DNA of 64,000 bases from Marinobacter sp. S0848L (lineage in GTDB: Bacteria; Pseudomonadota; Gammaproteobacteria; Pseudomonadales; Oleiphilaceae), in contig NZ_JALKAQ010000007.1 in assembly GCF_023016065.1 (NCBI RefSeq), positions 1-64,000 on the forward strand. The letters are read 5' to 3'. Of the stretch, positions 34,265-44,372 are shown piece after piece. The number at the start of each line of letters is the position of its first letter. Position 1 is the stretch's first letter. Position numbers and translations under genes: made by a program. Under the pieces are notes generated by a model. It had not been told where the DNA came from, did not search any database, and saw nothing but the letters and a program-made list of their open reading frames with translations.

Positions 34265-35677
34265 ATGCAACGACGGCATTTTTTGAATTTGCTGGTAGGC
34301 AGCGCCATTGCCAGTCAAATGGGATGGCCCGAGATTGGCCATGCCCAAACGTCCTCCGGGCAGCAACCGAGCACCGCCGGCCCGATGACCTGGCGCAACT
34401 GGTCTGGCTCGCAGAGTTCCAACCCGAGCCACCGGCTGGCACCGCGGTCGGTCAACGAGTTGCTGGACATTCTGAGCGACCCCGCTTATCGAGGTCGCAA
34501 CATTCGCCCCGTCGGCTCAGGGCACTCGTTTTCACCGCTGGTGCCGACCAACGATGTACTGGTGTCACTGGCCCGCTTGAATGGCATTCTGGATCACGAC
34601 GATGATCAGTGCCGTGCCCGCATCGCTACCGGTACACTGCTCGGCCAGCTAGGCCAACCTCTCGAGAACATCAACCAGGCGCTGTTCAACATGCCAGACA
34701 TTGACCAGCAATCTCTGGGCGGTTTGCTGGCAACGGCAACCCATGGCACCGGAGCGGAACTGATGAGTTTGTCGGGCTATATAGAAGGCCTGACGCTGGT
34801 CACCGCGAAAGGGGATGTACTGGAATGCAGCCGGGACCAGAACCCCGACATTTTCCAGGCGGCACGAGTGGGGCTGGGCAGTTTGGGCTTTGTAACCGAT
34901 GTCACGCTGCAGAACCGTCGCCCATACCGGCTGAAGAAAACCACCGAATGGTTAGCCATCGACGACATTCTCAATAACGCCGACGCTCGCGCCAAGGCGC
35001 ACCGCAACTACGAATTCTTCTATATCCCGTTCTCGGGCATGGGCTTCACCAGCACCCACGACATCACCGATGAGCCGGTATCTGAAACCGAGGCCGTCGA
35101 TCAGAACGACGGTGCCCGGGATCTCCAACAAGCCCGCGACTACCTGTCGTGGTCGCCCCGTCTGCGCCGGCTCATACTCGGGGGCTACATGCGCACCCTC
35201 AACACTGAGGTCAAGGTAGCCTCGTCCTGGCAGAACTACACCAGCGCCCGGAACGTGCGTTTCAATGAGATGGAATACCATCTGCCGAGAGACAATTGGA
35301 AGGCGGCGCTGAGTGAGGTGATCGATACCATCGAAACCCAGTTCCCCGAGGTGTTTTTCCCAATTGAGGTAAGGTTCGTAAAAGCAGACGATGCCTGGCT
35401 CAGCCCTTTCTATCAAAGGGATTCGGTTTCCATCGCAGTTCATCATTTCTTCGAAGAAGACCACACACCGTTGTTTGAAGCCGTGGAACCGATTCTGAAA
35501 CGCTACGGGGGAAGACCACACTGGGGCAAACTGAACACGCTCACCGGGGCCGATTTCGAGGCCCTTTATCCGAAATGGCAGGCGTTTAACGAAGTGAGGG
35601 AAGCACTCGACCCGAACGGCCGCTTCCTGAACCCTTACCTGGCCCGGCTGTTCAACCAACCAACGAGCACGGGATAG
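34265..35677 (+). CDS. FAD-linked D-arabinono-1,4-lactone oxidase-like protein
   Basis: A 470-residue oxidoreductase. The N-terminus QRRHFLNLLVGSAIASQM looks like a Tat signal (RRxFL). FAD-binding PCMH domain: NIRPVGSGHSFSPLVPTND and GGLLATATHGTGAELMSLSG. The C-terminal domain ends with HWGKLNTL and DPNGRFLNPYLARLF, typical of the aldonolactone oxidase family. The preceding cytochrome and the Tat signal suggest it works in the periplasm as a dehydrogenase that reduces cytochrome c. The sugar substrate is unknown. Confidence 0.88.
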   Translation: MQRRHFLNLLVGSAIASQMGWPEIGHAQTSSGQQPSTAGPMTWRNWSGSQSSNPSHRLAPRSVNELLDILSDPAYRGRNIRPVGSGHSFSPLVPTNDVLVSLARLNGILDHDDDQCRARIATGTLLGQLGQPLENINQALFNMPDIDQQSLGGLLATATHGTGAELMSLSGYIEGLTLVTAKGDVLECSRDQNPDIFQAARVGLGSLGFVTDVTLQNRRPYRLKKTTEWLAIDDILNNADARAKAHRNYEFFYIPFSGMGFTSTHDITDEPVSETEAVDQNDGARDLQQARDYLSWSPRLRRLILGGYMRTLNTEVKVASSWQNYTSARNVRFNEMEYHLPRDNWKAALSEVIDTIETQFPEVFFPIEVRFVKADDAWLSPFYQRDSVSIAVHHFFEEDHTPLFEAVEPILKRYGGRPHWGKLNTLTGADFEALYPKWQAFNEVREALDPNGRFLNPYLARLFNQPTSTG

Positions 35678-35683
35678 GCAGAC

Positions 35684-36988
35684 ATGGCTCACAGCGAAGC
35701 GTTTCGCAAACAACGCCGCAAACTGCTGCTGGCCGGAGTTGCGGTGGGAGGGCTGGGCGTTGCCGGCTTCCTGAAGCCGGAAGCGCAAACCACCGGGCAC
35801 TCCCGTTACTTTCTAACTCTGCAAAAGGCCCTGCGCGAAAAAGGCCTGGCAACGCCGACGCTGGTGATCGACCGCCAGCGTCTGAATCACAACATCGCCG
35901 TTATAAAACGTTGCATGGGCGAGGATTTCAGTTATCGGATCGTCGCCAAGTCCCTACCGTCCGTGCCTTTGCTGCAGCACGTCATGGCGGCCACGGGCAC
36001 CCGCAAGCTGATGTTGTTTCATCAACCAAGCCTGAATCAGGTTACGCGCGCTCTGCCCGATTCTGACATCCTGCTGGGGAAACCGCTTCCGGTAGCCTGT
36101 GCCGGGCGTTTCTATAGACAGTTCGAAACGGCCCCAAGCGGGTTCAAACCCGATCGGCAACTGCAATGGCTGGTGGATTCGCCGGCGCGGCTGGCCGAGT
36201 ACCGGCAACTGGCCGAGCAACGCCAACAACCGATGCGGGTAAACCTTGAAATCGATATTGGCCTGCACCGGGGCGGATTTGCCAGTCAGGACGCATTAGT
36301 CTGGGCACTTACGATCATCGAACGCTCACCGTGGCTGACGTTTAGCGGATTTATGGGGTACGAACCCCACATTCTGAAAGCACCGGGGCCGACGAACTGG
36401 CTGCGTGACCAGGCTATGGTCCGTTATCAACAATTTGTAGACACCGCCGAACGCACCTTGGGCCGCAGCATTTCTGACCTGACGCTGAACACGGGTGGTT
36501 CAACAACCTATCAGTTGTACCAAGGCATGGCCGGCCAGATCCCCGCTAACGAGCTGGCGGCAGGCTCTGCGCTGGTTATGCCCACCGATTTCGATGTGTC
36601 AACACTGGCCGACCATCAACGGGCGGCCTTCATTGCCACACCGGTACTGAAGCTTTTGGATCGCACCCGTATTCCCGGCGCACCCGGGTTGGGCCGTCTG
36701 CAAACACTGTGGAATCCCAATCACGCGCGCACCGCATTTATCTATGGTGGCTACTGGAAAGCCAGCCCGGTATCGCCTCCGGGATTGGTGAACAACAGCA
36801 TCTATGGCCGCTCAACCAATCAGGAAATGCTAAATTTCGCGGAAGGGGTTCCGCTCAAGGTAGGCGACCGTGTGTTCCTGCGACCTCACCAAAGCGAGTC
36901 GGTGTTGCTGCAATTCGGCGATCTCGCCGTTTTCGACGGGGCCAAAGGTGAAATCACCGAGCGCTGGCCGGTGTTCGGGCGGGGGTGA
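35684..36988 (+). CDS. Alanine-racemase-fold PLP enzyme (DSD1/D-threonine aldolase-like), exported
   Basis: A 434-residue protein. Basic N-terminus RKQRRKLLLAGVAVGGLGVAGF is a Tat-like signal or anchor. Then an alanine racemase N-terminal barrel: TPTLVIDRQRLNHNIAVIK, YRIVAKSLPSVPLLQHV (probable PLP lysine), and a C-terminal domain with VFLRPHQSESVLLQFGDLAVFDG like D-serine dehydratase/D-threonine aldolase proteins (metal-binding His region). A PLP enzyme outside the cytoplasm is unusual. It is the last gene of the cytochrome-lactone oxidase operon; the reaction is unknown. Confidence 0.82.
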   Translation: MAHSEAFRKQRRKLLLAGVAVGGLGVAGFLKPEAQTTGHSRYFLTLQKALREKGLATPTLVIDRQRLNHNIAVIKRCMGEDFSYRIVAKSLPSVPLLQHVMAATGTRKLMLFHQPSLNQVTRALPDSDILLGKPLPVACAGRFYRQFETAPSGFKPDRQLQWLVDSPARLAEYRQLAEQRQQPMRVNLEIDIGLHRGGFASQDALVWALTIIERSPWLTFSGFMGYEPHILKAPGPTNWLRDQAMVRYQQFVDTAERTLGRSISDLTLNTGGSTTYQLYQGMAGQIPANELAAGSALVMPTDFDVSTLADHQRAAFIATPVLKLLDRTRIPGAPGLGRLQTLWNPNHARTAFIYGGYWKASPVSPPGLVNNSIYGRSTNQEMLNFAEGVPLKVGDRVFLRPHQSESVLLQFGDLAVFDGAKGEITERWPVFGRG

Positions 36989-37045
36989 ACTCGGCCACCG
37001 TCCGTGCTTTAATTCCGGCAAACCGTTCAGGCAACAGGACTGCTC

Positions 37046-37516
37046 ATGACTCCCGGAATTCTCGCCGCTAAAAAAGCGAAGATCAGCTACACCGTACACG
37101 AATACGAACACGATCCGTCCGCCGAAAGCTACGGCAACGAGGCCGCGGACAAAATGGGCGTAGACCCGAACCGGGTGTTTAAAACCCTGGTGGTGGCGCT
37201 CGACAACAAAGAGCTGGCGGTTGGTCTGGTGCCCGTCACCAGCATGCTTAGCCTAAAGCTGATCGCAAAAGCGGCGAAGGCGAAAAAAGCCGGTATGGCG
37301 GATAAACAGATGGTTCAGCGGAGCACGGGCTATGTGCTGGGCGGAGTGAGCCCGCTGGGTCAGAAAAAACGTTTGAAGACGTTCATTGATGCAACTGCCG
37401 AGCAGTACGACACCGTATTTGTCAGTGCAGGTAAGCGGGGACTGGAAATCGAATTGGCTCCGGCCGATTTGGCTACGCTGACCGGTGCGGGTTTCGCAGA
37501 TTTACAGCAAGACTAA
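37046..37516 (+). CDS. ybaK: Cys-tRNA(Pro)/Cys-tRNA(Cys) deacylase
   Basis: A 156-residue YbaK protein that hydrolyses mischarged Cys-tRNA(Pro). TPGILAAKKAKISYTVHEYEHD, FKTLVVALDNKELAVGLVPV, the catalytic Lys in that segment, and GYVLGGVSPLGQKKRLKTFID all match the family. Length is typical. An AGGA site precedes the ATG. It converges with icd, whose terminator follows the stop codon directly. Confidence 0.94.
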   Translation: MTPGILAAKKAKISYTVHEYEHDPSAESYGNEAADKMGVDPNRVFKTLVVALDNKELAVGLVPVTSMLSLKLIAKAAKAKKAGMADKQMVQRSTGYVLGGVSPLGQKKRLKTFIDATAEQYDTVFVSAGKRGLEIELAPADLATLTGAGFADLQQD

Positions 37517-37549
37517 AACAAAACAGGCCGGGGTTTTACCCCCGGCCTG
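37517..37549 (-). terminator. Intrinsic terminator of icd
   Basis: On the minus strand CAGGCCGGGG-GTAAAA-CCCCGGCCTG (37524-37549) followed by TTTTGTTTTA. It sits 11 bases after the icd stop codon, and reads well only in that direction. Confidence 0.88.
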
Positions 37550-37559
37550 AGTTCGAGCC

Positions 37560-39803
37560 TTATTTCACGGAAGCAGCAGCTTCCTCAAGGATCTTGTTGA
37601 GGGTCGCGCTTGGGCGCATCACCTCAGACACTTTTTCAGCCGGTGCGTAGTAGTATCCGCCGATGTCGGCCGGATGACCCTGTACAACCGTCATTTCTTC
37701 CAGAATCTTGTCCTTGTTGGCTTCCAGCTGCTCAGACAACTTGGCAAAGAACTCTTTCAGCTCCTTGTCGTCGTCCTGCTTGGACAATTCTTCAGCCCAG
37801 TAACGGGCCAGATGGAAGTGGGAACCCCGGTTGTCCAACTCGCCGGTGACGCGGGACGGAGACTGGTTGTTCTCCAGCAGACGCTCGGTTGCTTTGTCCA
37901 TGGTCTGACCCAACAGACGGGCACGGGCGTTGTCGTGCTTCTCGCCCAGCTCATCCAGAGACACAGCTGTGGCCAAAAATTCACCCAGTGAGTCCCAACG
38001 CAGGTGGTTTTCCTGAACCAACTGCTGCACGTGCTTGGGTGCAGAACCGCCAGCACCCGTCTCGTACAAACCGCCGCCGTTCAGCAGAGGTACGATGGAC
38101 AGCATCTTGGCACTGGTGCCCAGCTCAAGAATCGGGAACAGGTCGGTCAGGTAGTCACGCAGAACGTTACCGGTAACAGAAATGGTGTCCAGACCACGAA
38201 TCAGACGCTCCATGGTCCAGCGGATGGCACGTACAGGCGATTCGATGCGGATGTGCAGGCCTTCGGTGTCGTGATCTTTCAGGTAAGTGTTTACCTTCTT
38301 GATCAGTTCAGCGTCGTGAGCACGTTCGTCGTCCAGCCAGAACACTGCCGGCATTCCGGTGGCGCGGGCGCGGTTCACGGCCAACTTGACCCAATCGCGG
38401 ATGGGCAGGTCTTTGGTCTGGCAGGCACGCCAGATGTCGCCTTCTTCCACGTTGTGCTCGGTCAGCACGGTGCCGTCTTCTGTGACGATACGGACGATAC
38501 CTTCTTCTTCAATTTCAAAGGTCTTGTCGTGGGAGCCGTACTCTTCCGCTTTCTGCGCCATCAAGCCAACGTTCGGTACGGTACCCATAGTGGTGGGATC
38601 AAACGCGCCGTGGGTTTTACAGAAGTTGATGGTTTCCTGGTAGATGGTGGCGTAGGTGGACTCCGGCATAACCGCCTTGGTGTCCTTGAGCTTGCCATCA
38701 CGGGCCCACATTTTACCGGAGTTACGGATCATGGCCGGCATGGAAGCATCAACGATCACGTCACTGGGCACGTGCAGGTTGGTGATGCCTTTTACCGAAT
38801 CGACCATGGCGATTTCCGGGCGGTGCTCGTAGGTCTTGTGCAGGGCTTCCTGGATTTCTTCCTGCTTGGACTCTGGCAGCTGCTTGATCTTGTCGAGTAC
38901 GGAAGACAGACCGTTGTTCGGGTTCACACCGATTTCTTTAAACAGGTCGCCGTACTGGTCGAACAACTCTTTGTAGTAAATCTTCACCGCGTGACCGAAT
39001 ACGATCGGGTGGGAGATTTTCATCATGGTCGCTTTGACGTGCAGGGAGAACATCACGCCAGTCTTTTCACAGTCTGCGATCGCGTCTTCGAAGAACTTGC
39101 AGAGCGCTTTTTTGCTCATGAACATACCGTCTACAACTTCGCCTTCCTGCAACGGCAGATCGGCTTTCAGTACAGTTTGTTCACCCTTTTTGTTCTCGAA
39201 CACGATGCGGGCGTTGGTCGCCTTGTCCAGAGTAACGGACTGCTCGCTGGAGTAAAAATCACCTTCGCGCATGTGCGCAACGTGAGTGCGCGAGGCCGGG
39301 CTCCACTCGCCCATGGTGTGCGGGTACTTGCGAGCAAAGGCTTTCACTGCGGCCGGGGCACGGCGGTCGGAGTTGCCTTCACGCAGAACCGGGTTTACGG
39401 CACTGCCCAGCACTTTGGAGTAGCGGGCGTGGATGTCTTTTTCTTCGTCAGTCTCTGGGTGTTCTTTGTACTCAGGGACGTTGTAGCCTTTTTCGTTCAG
39501 CTCTTTGATGGCTGCACGCAACTGCGGGATGGAGGCAGAGATGTTCGGCAGTTTGATGATGTTGGCATCAGGGTCTTTGGTGTATTCACCCAATTCGGCC
39601 AAGTCATCGGTGACCCGCTGGTTTTCTTCGAGATAGTCAGGGAAACCGGCCAGAATACGGGCCGCCAGGGAGATGTCGCTGGTTTCGAATTCAATACCAG
39701 CCGGCTTGGCGAAGGATTCCAGGATGGGTAGCAGTGACCGGGTGGCTAGCGCGGGGGCTTCGTCGGTCAGGGTGTAGATGATCTTGGACTTGGATTTGGT
39801 CAT
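37560..39803 (-). CDS. icd: Monomeric NADP-dependent isocitrate dehydrogenase
   Basis: A 747-residue enzyme of the TCA cycle that oxidises isocitrate to 2-oxoglutarate and makes NADPH. It is the large monomeric type, unrelated in length to the dimeric E. coli enzyme: [21 protein letters not shown] at the start, [20 protein letters not shown], and [34 protein letters not shown]. The ATG at 39803 has AGAGGA upstream; the earlier in-frame start has none. GC-rich and highly codon-biased, as expected for an abundant enzyme. Confidence 0.97.
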   Translation of the reverse strand: MTKSKSKIIYTLTDEAPALATRSLLPILESFAKPAGIEFETSDISLAARILAGFPDYLEENQRVTDDLAELGEYTKDPDANIIKLPNISASIPQLRAAIKELNEKGYNVPEYKEHPETDEEKDIHARYSKVLGSAVNPVLREGNSDRRAPAAVKAFARKYPHTMGEWSPASRTHVAHMREGDFYSSEQSVTLDKATNARIVFENKKGEQTVLKADLPLQEGEVVDGMFMSKKALCKFFEDAIADCEKTGVMFSLHVKATMMKISHPIVFGHAVKIYYKELFDQYGDLFKEIGVNPNNGLSSVLDKIKQLPESKQEEIQEALHKTYEHRPEIAMVDSVKGITNLHVPSDVIVDASMPAMIRNSGKMWARDGKLKDTKAVMPESTYATIYQETINFCKTHGAFDPTTMGTVPNVGLMAQKAEEYGSHDKTFEIEEEGIVRIVTEDGTVLTEHNVEEGDIWRACQTKDLPIRDWVKLAVNRARATGMPAVFWLDDERAHDAELIKKVNTYLKDHDTEGLHIRIESPVRAIRWTMERLIRGLDTISVTGNVLRDYLTDLFPILELGTSAKMLSIVPLLNGGGLYETGAGGSAPKHVQQLVQENHLRWDSLGEFLATAVSLDELGEKHDNARARLLGQTMDKATERLLENNQSPSRVTGELDNRGSHFHLARYWAEELSKQDDDKELKEFFAKLSEQLEANKDKILEEMTVVQGHPADIGGYYYAPAEKVSEVMRPSATLNKILEEAAASVK

Positions 39804-40052
39804 TTTCGTCCTCTGGCTAAGGGGTGGGTTCAGGACGGTCATGGCGAGGCCGGTCGTCTTGTGAACGTCTGGCCGGGGCGATGACTGATTCGGAACTTTT
39901 GATAGACCTACTAAGATAGCATTTTTTGGGGCTTGTGGATTACGATCTTAGTATAAGAACGTACGAACAATGCCGGATCTTTGGCTACAACATGATGAAA
40001 CGGCGGGAATTTACGAAACTTTCTAACATTTCTAGGGTTTGGAGTGGACGCA

Positions 40053-40157
40053 GTGTGGGGTTAGGCTGCCCAAAACACGCTCCTTCGGCACATCCATGTG
40101 ACGCTTGGGCTCCGCCATCCATGGCTGCGCACAGTTTTGGGCAGCCTAACCCCACAC
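40053..40157. repeat. Long inverted repeat IR3
   Basis: Arms 40053-40076 and 40134-40157 are perfect 24-base reverse complements starting GTGTGGGG. The 57-base centre contains two small hairpins, CACAT-CC-ATGTG and CCAT-CC-ATGG. It lies in the 453-base gap between icd and the acetoacetate-CoA ligase gene, 99 bases after the ligase stop. The rest of that gap (39804-40052 and 40158-40256) holds only the icd promoter region and nothing else recognised. Confidence 0.85.
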
Positions 40158-40256
40158 CGCTGATCAAACTCCGAATTATATTCCGCGCGCGACCCCGAAC
40201 CCTTCCTGCTTTATATTCGAAGCTCAACGCTCAATAAACCAACATTGGCTTGGCGA

Positions 40257-42245
40257 TCACTCCGGCAACAAGCCGGATTCCACCAGACGTTCCCGTATTT
40301 GATCCAAGGCTTCTGGATTGCCTAGGGCATCCCTGTTATCGGCTTTCTTTGAGCCGTTGATCAGGCGAGCTACCGCGAGTTCCACTTTTTTGCCGCTGCG
40401 GGTGTAGGGAATGTCGGGCACTTCGACGATGTGCTTGGGCACATGTCTGGGGCTGGCGCCTTCGCGGATTTTGGTTTTCAGGGCTTTCATTAACTCGTCG
40501 GTGACGCTTTGGCCGGCAGCTGGCACTACGAACAGGACGACTTCTACGTCGCCTTCGATTTGGCGGCCAACCACCAGGCTGTCTTTGACTTCGGCGACGG
40601 TTTCAACCTGACGGTAGATTTCGGCGGTGCCGATTCGCACGCCGCCGGGGTTGAGGGTGGCGTCGGAGCGGCCGTAGATGATGGCGCCGCCGTGTTCGGT
40701 GAATTCGATGAAGTCGCCGTGGGCCCAGACGCCGGGGAAGGTGTTGAAGTAGGCGTCCTGGTAGCGTTCGTTGTTCGGGTCTTGCCAGAAGCTGACGGGC
40801 ATGGACGGCAGTGGTTGGCGGCAGACGAGTTCGCCGCGGCCGTCGCTGACCGGTTCTCCGTCGTCGTTGTAGGCGACGGCATCCACCCCGAGGAAGCGGC
40901 ATTGGATTTCGCCCCGGCGTACCGGCAGCAGTGGCGTGGCGCCGACGAAGCAACCGCAGATGTCGGTGCCGCCGGCGATGGAACCCAGCAATGCGTTGGG
41001 TGCGCCGTGGCTGTAGATCCAGTCGTAGTCTTCCGGCAGCAACGGCGAGCCGGTGGAGAAGACCACGCGCAAGGCACTTTGATCGTGTTTTTTTGCCGGT
41101 TCCAGCCCGGTTTTCCGGCAACCGGCGATGAAGCGGGCACTGGTGCCGTAGTGGGTAACACGTTCGTTGGCCACGGTTTCCCAAAGGTAGTCGAGGCTGG
41201 GGTAGCCGGGTGAGCCGTCTACGGTGATCACGGCGGCACCGGTCATCAGAGCCGAAGCTTGCCAGTTCCACATCATCCAGCCACAGGTGGTGAAGTACAG
41301 GAAGCGGTCTTCCGGGCCGACATCGCCGTGTAGCATCAATTCTTTGGCATGGTTGATCAGCAGGCCAGCGGTGCCGTGTACGATGCACTTGGGTTTGCCT
41401 GTGGTGCCTGAGGAATACAGGATGTACACGGGGTGATCCGGGTCTACCGGGGTGTACGAAGGTGCCTGCCCGGCACCGGCTTCAAGGGCCTGCTCCCAGG
41501 TAGTTACCCGGTCGCCGGCTACCGGCGCTTCGTCCGGTAATTGCTGAACGCTGACCACCGCTTTCAGTGAAGGCAGGCCACCAATAAGCTCGGCAAAATC
41601 CTGCTGGCGAGCAAAGGTTTTGCCGCCATAACCATATCCGTTCACCACGATCAGCGCAGCGGGTTCAATTTGGCCGAAGCGGTCGTTAATGGCGCCAATG
41701 CCGAAATCCGGTGACGCGGAGCTCCAGATCGCCCCCATGCTGGTGGCGGCCAGCATACCCACCAAGGCTTCGTAGCCATTGGTGACAACTCCTGCAACCC
41801 GATCTCCTTTTTCAATGCCTTTACTGCGCAGAAACGCTTCCAGCGCACCGGCATCGGCTTTCAGTTCGCGGTAGCTTTTTCGCAGCACCGGCCGGGTTTC
41901 GCAGTAGGCAACCACCGCTTCTTTGTCTGCATGGTCATTGTCTGCCCAACGCAGCAAATTGGCGGCGAAGTTCAGTTTCATACCCGGGAACCATTCGGCA
42001 CCCGGCATATCGCGGCTACCCAGCACCCGCGTGGCCCGGGTATCACAGACCAACCCACAGTAGTCCCAGACTTTCTGCCAGAAGGTTTCAAGTTCGTCGA
42101 TCGACCACTGGTGCAGCGCGTGGTAATCCGCGAAGGGGCCGTAACCTTCAAGCTCAAGCCAGCTTTTAAACTGACCCATCCGGGATTGGGCCAAGGTGTT
42201 TTCTGTCGGAGCCCATACCACCGTTGATTGTTCTGTTGTGCTCAT
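40257..42245 (-). CDS. Acetoacetate-CoA ligase
   Basis: A 662-residue acyl-adenylate enzyme: [18 protein letters not shown] is the AMP-binding loop, [15 protein letters not shown] and [15 protein letters not shown] are typical of acetoacetyl-CoA synthetases, and [18 protein letters not shown] holds the C-terminal catalytic Lys. It activates acetoacetate from ketone body or leucine breakdown. GGAGAG precedes the ATG. Directly upstream is an ORF that looks like the remains of a regulator and a 3-hydroxybutyrate dehydrogenase-like gene, fitting a ketone-body operon. Confidence 0.95.
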   Translation of the reverse strand: MSTTEQSTVVWAPTENTLAQSRMGQFKSWLELEGYGPFADYHALHQWSIDELETFWQKVWDYCGLVCDTRATRVLGSRDMPGAEWFPGMKLNFAANLLRWADNDHADKEAVVAYCETRPVLRKSYRELKADAGALEAFLRSKGIEKGDRVAGVVTNGYEALVGMLAATSMGAIWSSASPDFGIGAINDRFGQIEPAALIVVNGYGYGGKTFARQQDFAELIGGLPSLKAVVSVQQLPDEAPVAGDRVTTWEQALEAGAGQAPSYTPVDPDHPVYILYSSGTTGKPKCIVHGTAGLLINHAKELMLHGDVGPEDRFLYFTTCGWMMWNWQASALMTGAAVITVDGSPGYPSLDYLWETVANERVTHYGTSARFIAGCRKTGLEPAKKHDQSALRVVFSTGSPLLPEDYDWIYSHGAPNALLGSIAGGTDICGCFVGATPLLPVRRGEIQCRFLGVDAVAYNDDGEPVSDGRGELVCRQPLPSMPVSFWQDPNNERYQDAYFNTFPGVWAHGDFIEFTEHGGAIIYGRSDATLNPGGVRIGTAEIYRQVETVAEVKDSLVVGRQIEGDVEVVLFVVPAAGQSVTDELMKALKTKIREGASPRHVPKHIVEVPDIPYTRSGKKVELAVARLINGSKKADNRDALGNPEALDQIRERLVESGLLPE

Positions 42246-42261
42246 CGGTCTCTCCAGGTAA

Positions 42262-42498
42262 TTACTGCATATGCCAACCGTGGCTGACCACCATAGATTG
42301 CCCGGTCAGGGCGTTGGAGGGGAAGGCCGCCAGATGATATTGCAGCAAATCTGCATAACATTGATTGATCCAGGTGATGCGACTCTGCACATCAATAGCG
42401 ATGGCACCGGCGCTGCCTTGCTCAAACAGCGGCGCCATTGCGTCGATCAGCTCACGGGTTAACCCGGTTTTGTTTTTATCAGGAAAAATTTGCTTCAT
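42262..42498 (-). pseudogene. Chimeric remnant: sigma-54 regulator N-terminus fused to dehydrogenase C-terminus
   Basis: A 78-codon ORF. The first 50 or so residues (LTRELIDAMAPLFEQGSAGA, IAIDVQSRITWINQCYADLL) match the start of the PAS domain of sigma-54 regulators of ketone-body genes. The last 18 or so (NALTGQSMVVSHGWHMQ) look like the C-terminal end of a 3-hydroxybutyrate dehydrogenase-type SDR protein. I infer an in-frame deletion that removed the rest of both genes. It is followed after 16 bases by acetoacetate-CoA ligase, the natural operon partner. The family matches are from memory; it may still be translated. Confidence 0.55.
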
Positions 42499-42517
42499 GA
42501 AAAACTCGCCATCGTCA

Positions 42518-42874
42518 CTACAGACGAATGTAAGGTAGCAACGTCAAACTCAGAATAGCGGCAATCGCGATGATTGCCGCAAGGAAGGTGACCGGCCGGG
42601 ACCGGAACTGATGCCAAAGGCCCGTTTCACCGCGCTGACAACGGGCATCGTATTCCTCGCGCTGCCGGGCCACACGTTGCGCTTGGTAGTCGTCCAACAA
42701 AGCTCTTGCCCGGGCCGCTTCGTCATCATCGTGTACCCAGAAACCGCCCATACTGATGCCCCACCGGCTCGGTGGTGTTTCGTAGTAACGGACCTCGTGC
42801 TCTTCGAACAGCGCGCGGATGTCATCGGCCTCATCGTCCGGTACGTTGCGAAGATTCATCAAGTGGTGGGGCAT
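42518..42874 (-). CDS. DUF6164 family small membrane protein
   Basis: A 118-residue protein. Residues 1-60 (LRNVPDDEADDIRALFEEHEVRYYETPPS) and RWGISMGGFWVHDDDE form the conserved part of DUF6164, followed by a charged helix and one C-terminal membrane helix (VTFLAAIIAIAAILSLTLLPY). Probably an inner membrane protein with its domain in the cytoplasm. Function unknown. It is divergent from the DUF2868 gene, with 82 bases between the starts. Confidence 0.82.
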   Translation of the reverse strand: MPHHLMNLRNVPDDEADDIRALFEEHEVRYYETPPSRWGISMGGFWVHDDDEAARARALLDDYQAQRVARQREEYDARCQRGETGLWHQFRSRPVTFLAAIIAIAAILSLTLLPYIRL

Positions 42875-42956
42875 AGGGTTTCCGGCTGGCTTCGTTAGCG
42901 TCGTTAGCTATATCCTAGCAGGAAAGCAAACCCGATCGAATTTATCAGGACGCTGC

Positions 42957-44372
42957 ATGAGCCAGAACACCCTCCGTCTGTTGCTGGACGTAGACAGCCG
43001 CTTCCAGCGGGACAGGGATCAGTCCCCGGCGTTTCTTCACCGCCGGGACCGCCGCTTTGCACTCGATTGTGAGCAACAGGGAGTCAGCCCGACGCCAGAG
43101 CGTTGGCTCGATCATATGCGGCGACTCAGCGGCCCCGGCAACGAAGCGCAAACAGGGCGCAAAGTGCAGCAACAGTGGCAACGTATCAACAGTGGGTTTG
43201 CCATCGCTGGTGCGCTGTTCGGTGTGCTCACGATGGCCGGTCTGCTTTTCTACGACGGCGGCCAACGCATCAACATCACCGTGTTTCTGGCCTTCGTTGT
43301 GTTACAGCTACTTCTGGCTCTGGCAACCACTGCCCAAGCACTGATGGGTTGGCAGCCATGGCGCTGGCTTGCCAAACGCCTCAGTCTGCACGCGCCGGAA
43401 AGCACGCTGGCACCTCTGCAACCCACACTGATGGCGCGCGCCGGGCACACAGGCGGTGTGGCCTTTGCCCTGAGCGGCTTGCTCACTTTGTTTGTATTAC
43501 TGGTCATTCAGGATTTGGCATTTGGCTGGAGTACCACGCTCGATACCGCCGCCGCCAGCTACCACCGTTTAGTTCACGCCATCGCCACACCCTGGTCGTT
43601 GTTGTGGCCGGCGGCCGTGCCGTCGCTTGAGCTTGTGGAAGCAACCCGCTTCTTCCGGGCGGCCCCCACCAGTCAGGGCGTAGCGCCGGAGCAATGGGGC
43701 AACTGGTGGCCATTTGTGGTCATGCTTTGGGTCACCTGGGTGATGCTCCCCAGACTGCTGTTATTGGCGTTCAGCCACTGGTTTACCGCTCATAAAGCAC
43801 GGCTGCAGCTGCACGGCCACCCGGGCATGCAAGCACTGTTGTACCGAATGGAAACCCCGACACTCGACACCGGCAACCAACATAACGATGCCGACGATCT
43901 GCCGGATGTTCGCACTCAAGCCACCACCGGCGATCTGTGCGACACCCCTCACATGATTTGCTGGGCAGGTGCCGGCGAACCGGAGCTGCCCCGGCAATTA
44001 ACCAGACGCGACAGCCAGATTCGGAAAGCCGGTGGCCGAGCTTCGTTAGCCGAAGACGATCACGTTCTGACCACCTTGGCCAAGGATCTTGCCCGGGAAC
44101 ACTCACCCGCCGTTATTCTGGTCACCCGCAGCTGGGAGCCGCCAACCGGCGAGTTACACGATTTTCTGGAACAGGCCCGGGAGCACTGGCCTGCAGAGAC
44201 TCGAGTCATGATTGTGCCGCTGGCCAACGATGCCAACCAGCGTCCGAAGAATCTTCTCATTCAGCCGTGGCTGCGCTTTACCGAAAGGCTTCCCGAGGGT
44301 TTTGCCAGCGTTGCCCTGTTGCCACCTCCGCCGGATAGCCCCTACCAGGTTGCGGGAGCCTCCACGCTATGA
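42957..44372 (+). CDS. DUF2868 membrane protein
   Basis: A 471-residue protein from the ATG at 42957 (AGGA 6 bases upstream). The N-terminal 75 residues are soluble (LLLDVDSRFQRDRDQSPAFL). Membrane helices follow at about 80-130, 160-185 and 250-275 (VVMLWVTWVMLPRLLLLAF), then a C-terminal cytoplasmic domain that reads like a Rossmann-type fold (MICWAGAGEPELP, VILVTRSWEPPTGELHDFL, RVMIVPLAND). It overlaps the DUF3482 GTPase gene by 4 bases. The two families are, as I recall, usually paired; their joint function is undescribed to my knowledge. Confidence 0.88.
   Translation: MSQNTLRLLLDVDSRFQRDRDQSPAFLHRRDRRFALDCEQQGVSPTPERWLDHMRRLSGPGNEAQTGRKVQQQWQRINSGFAIAGALFGVLTMAGLLFYDGGQRINITVFLAFVVLQLLLALATTAQALMGWQPWRWLAKRLSLHAPESTLAPLQPTLMARAGHTGGVAFALSGLLTLFVLLVIQDLAFGWSTTLDTAAASYHRLVHAIATPWSLLWPAAVPSLELVEATRFFRAAPTSQGVAPEQWGNWWPFVVMLWVTWVMLPRLLLLAFSHWFTAHKARLQLHGHPGMQALLYRMETPTLDTGNQHNDADDLPDVRTQATTGDLCDTPHMICWAGAGEPELPRQLTRRDSQIRKAGGRASLAEDDHVLTTLAKDLAREHSPAVILVTRSWEPPTGELHDFLEQAREHWPAETRVMIVPLANDANQRPKNLLIQPWLRFTERLPEGFASVALLPPPPDSPYQVAGASTL

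Noticed and set aside
38004-39731. 575-codon plus-strand ORF opposite icd
   Set aside because: It is a mirror of the highly codon-biased icd gene, rich in Phe, Gly and Val, with no ribosome site.
39985-40237. Overlapping plus- and minus-strand ORFs of 103 and 80 codons around IR3
   Set aside because: Both are produced by the palindrome itself and read nearly the same peptide from each arm.
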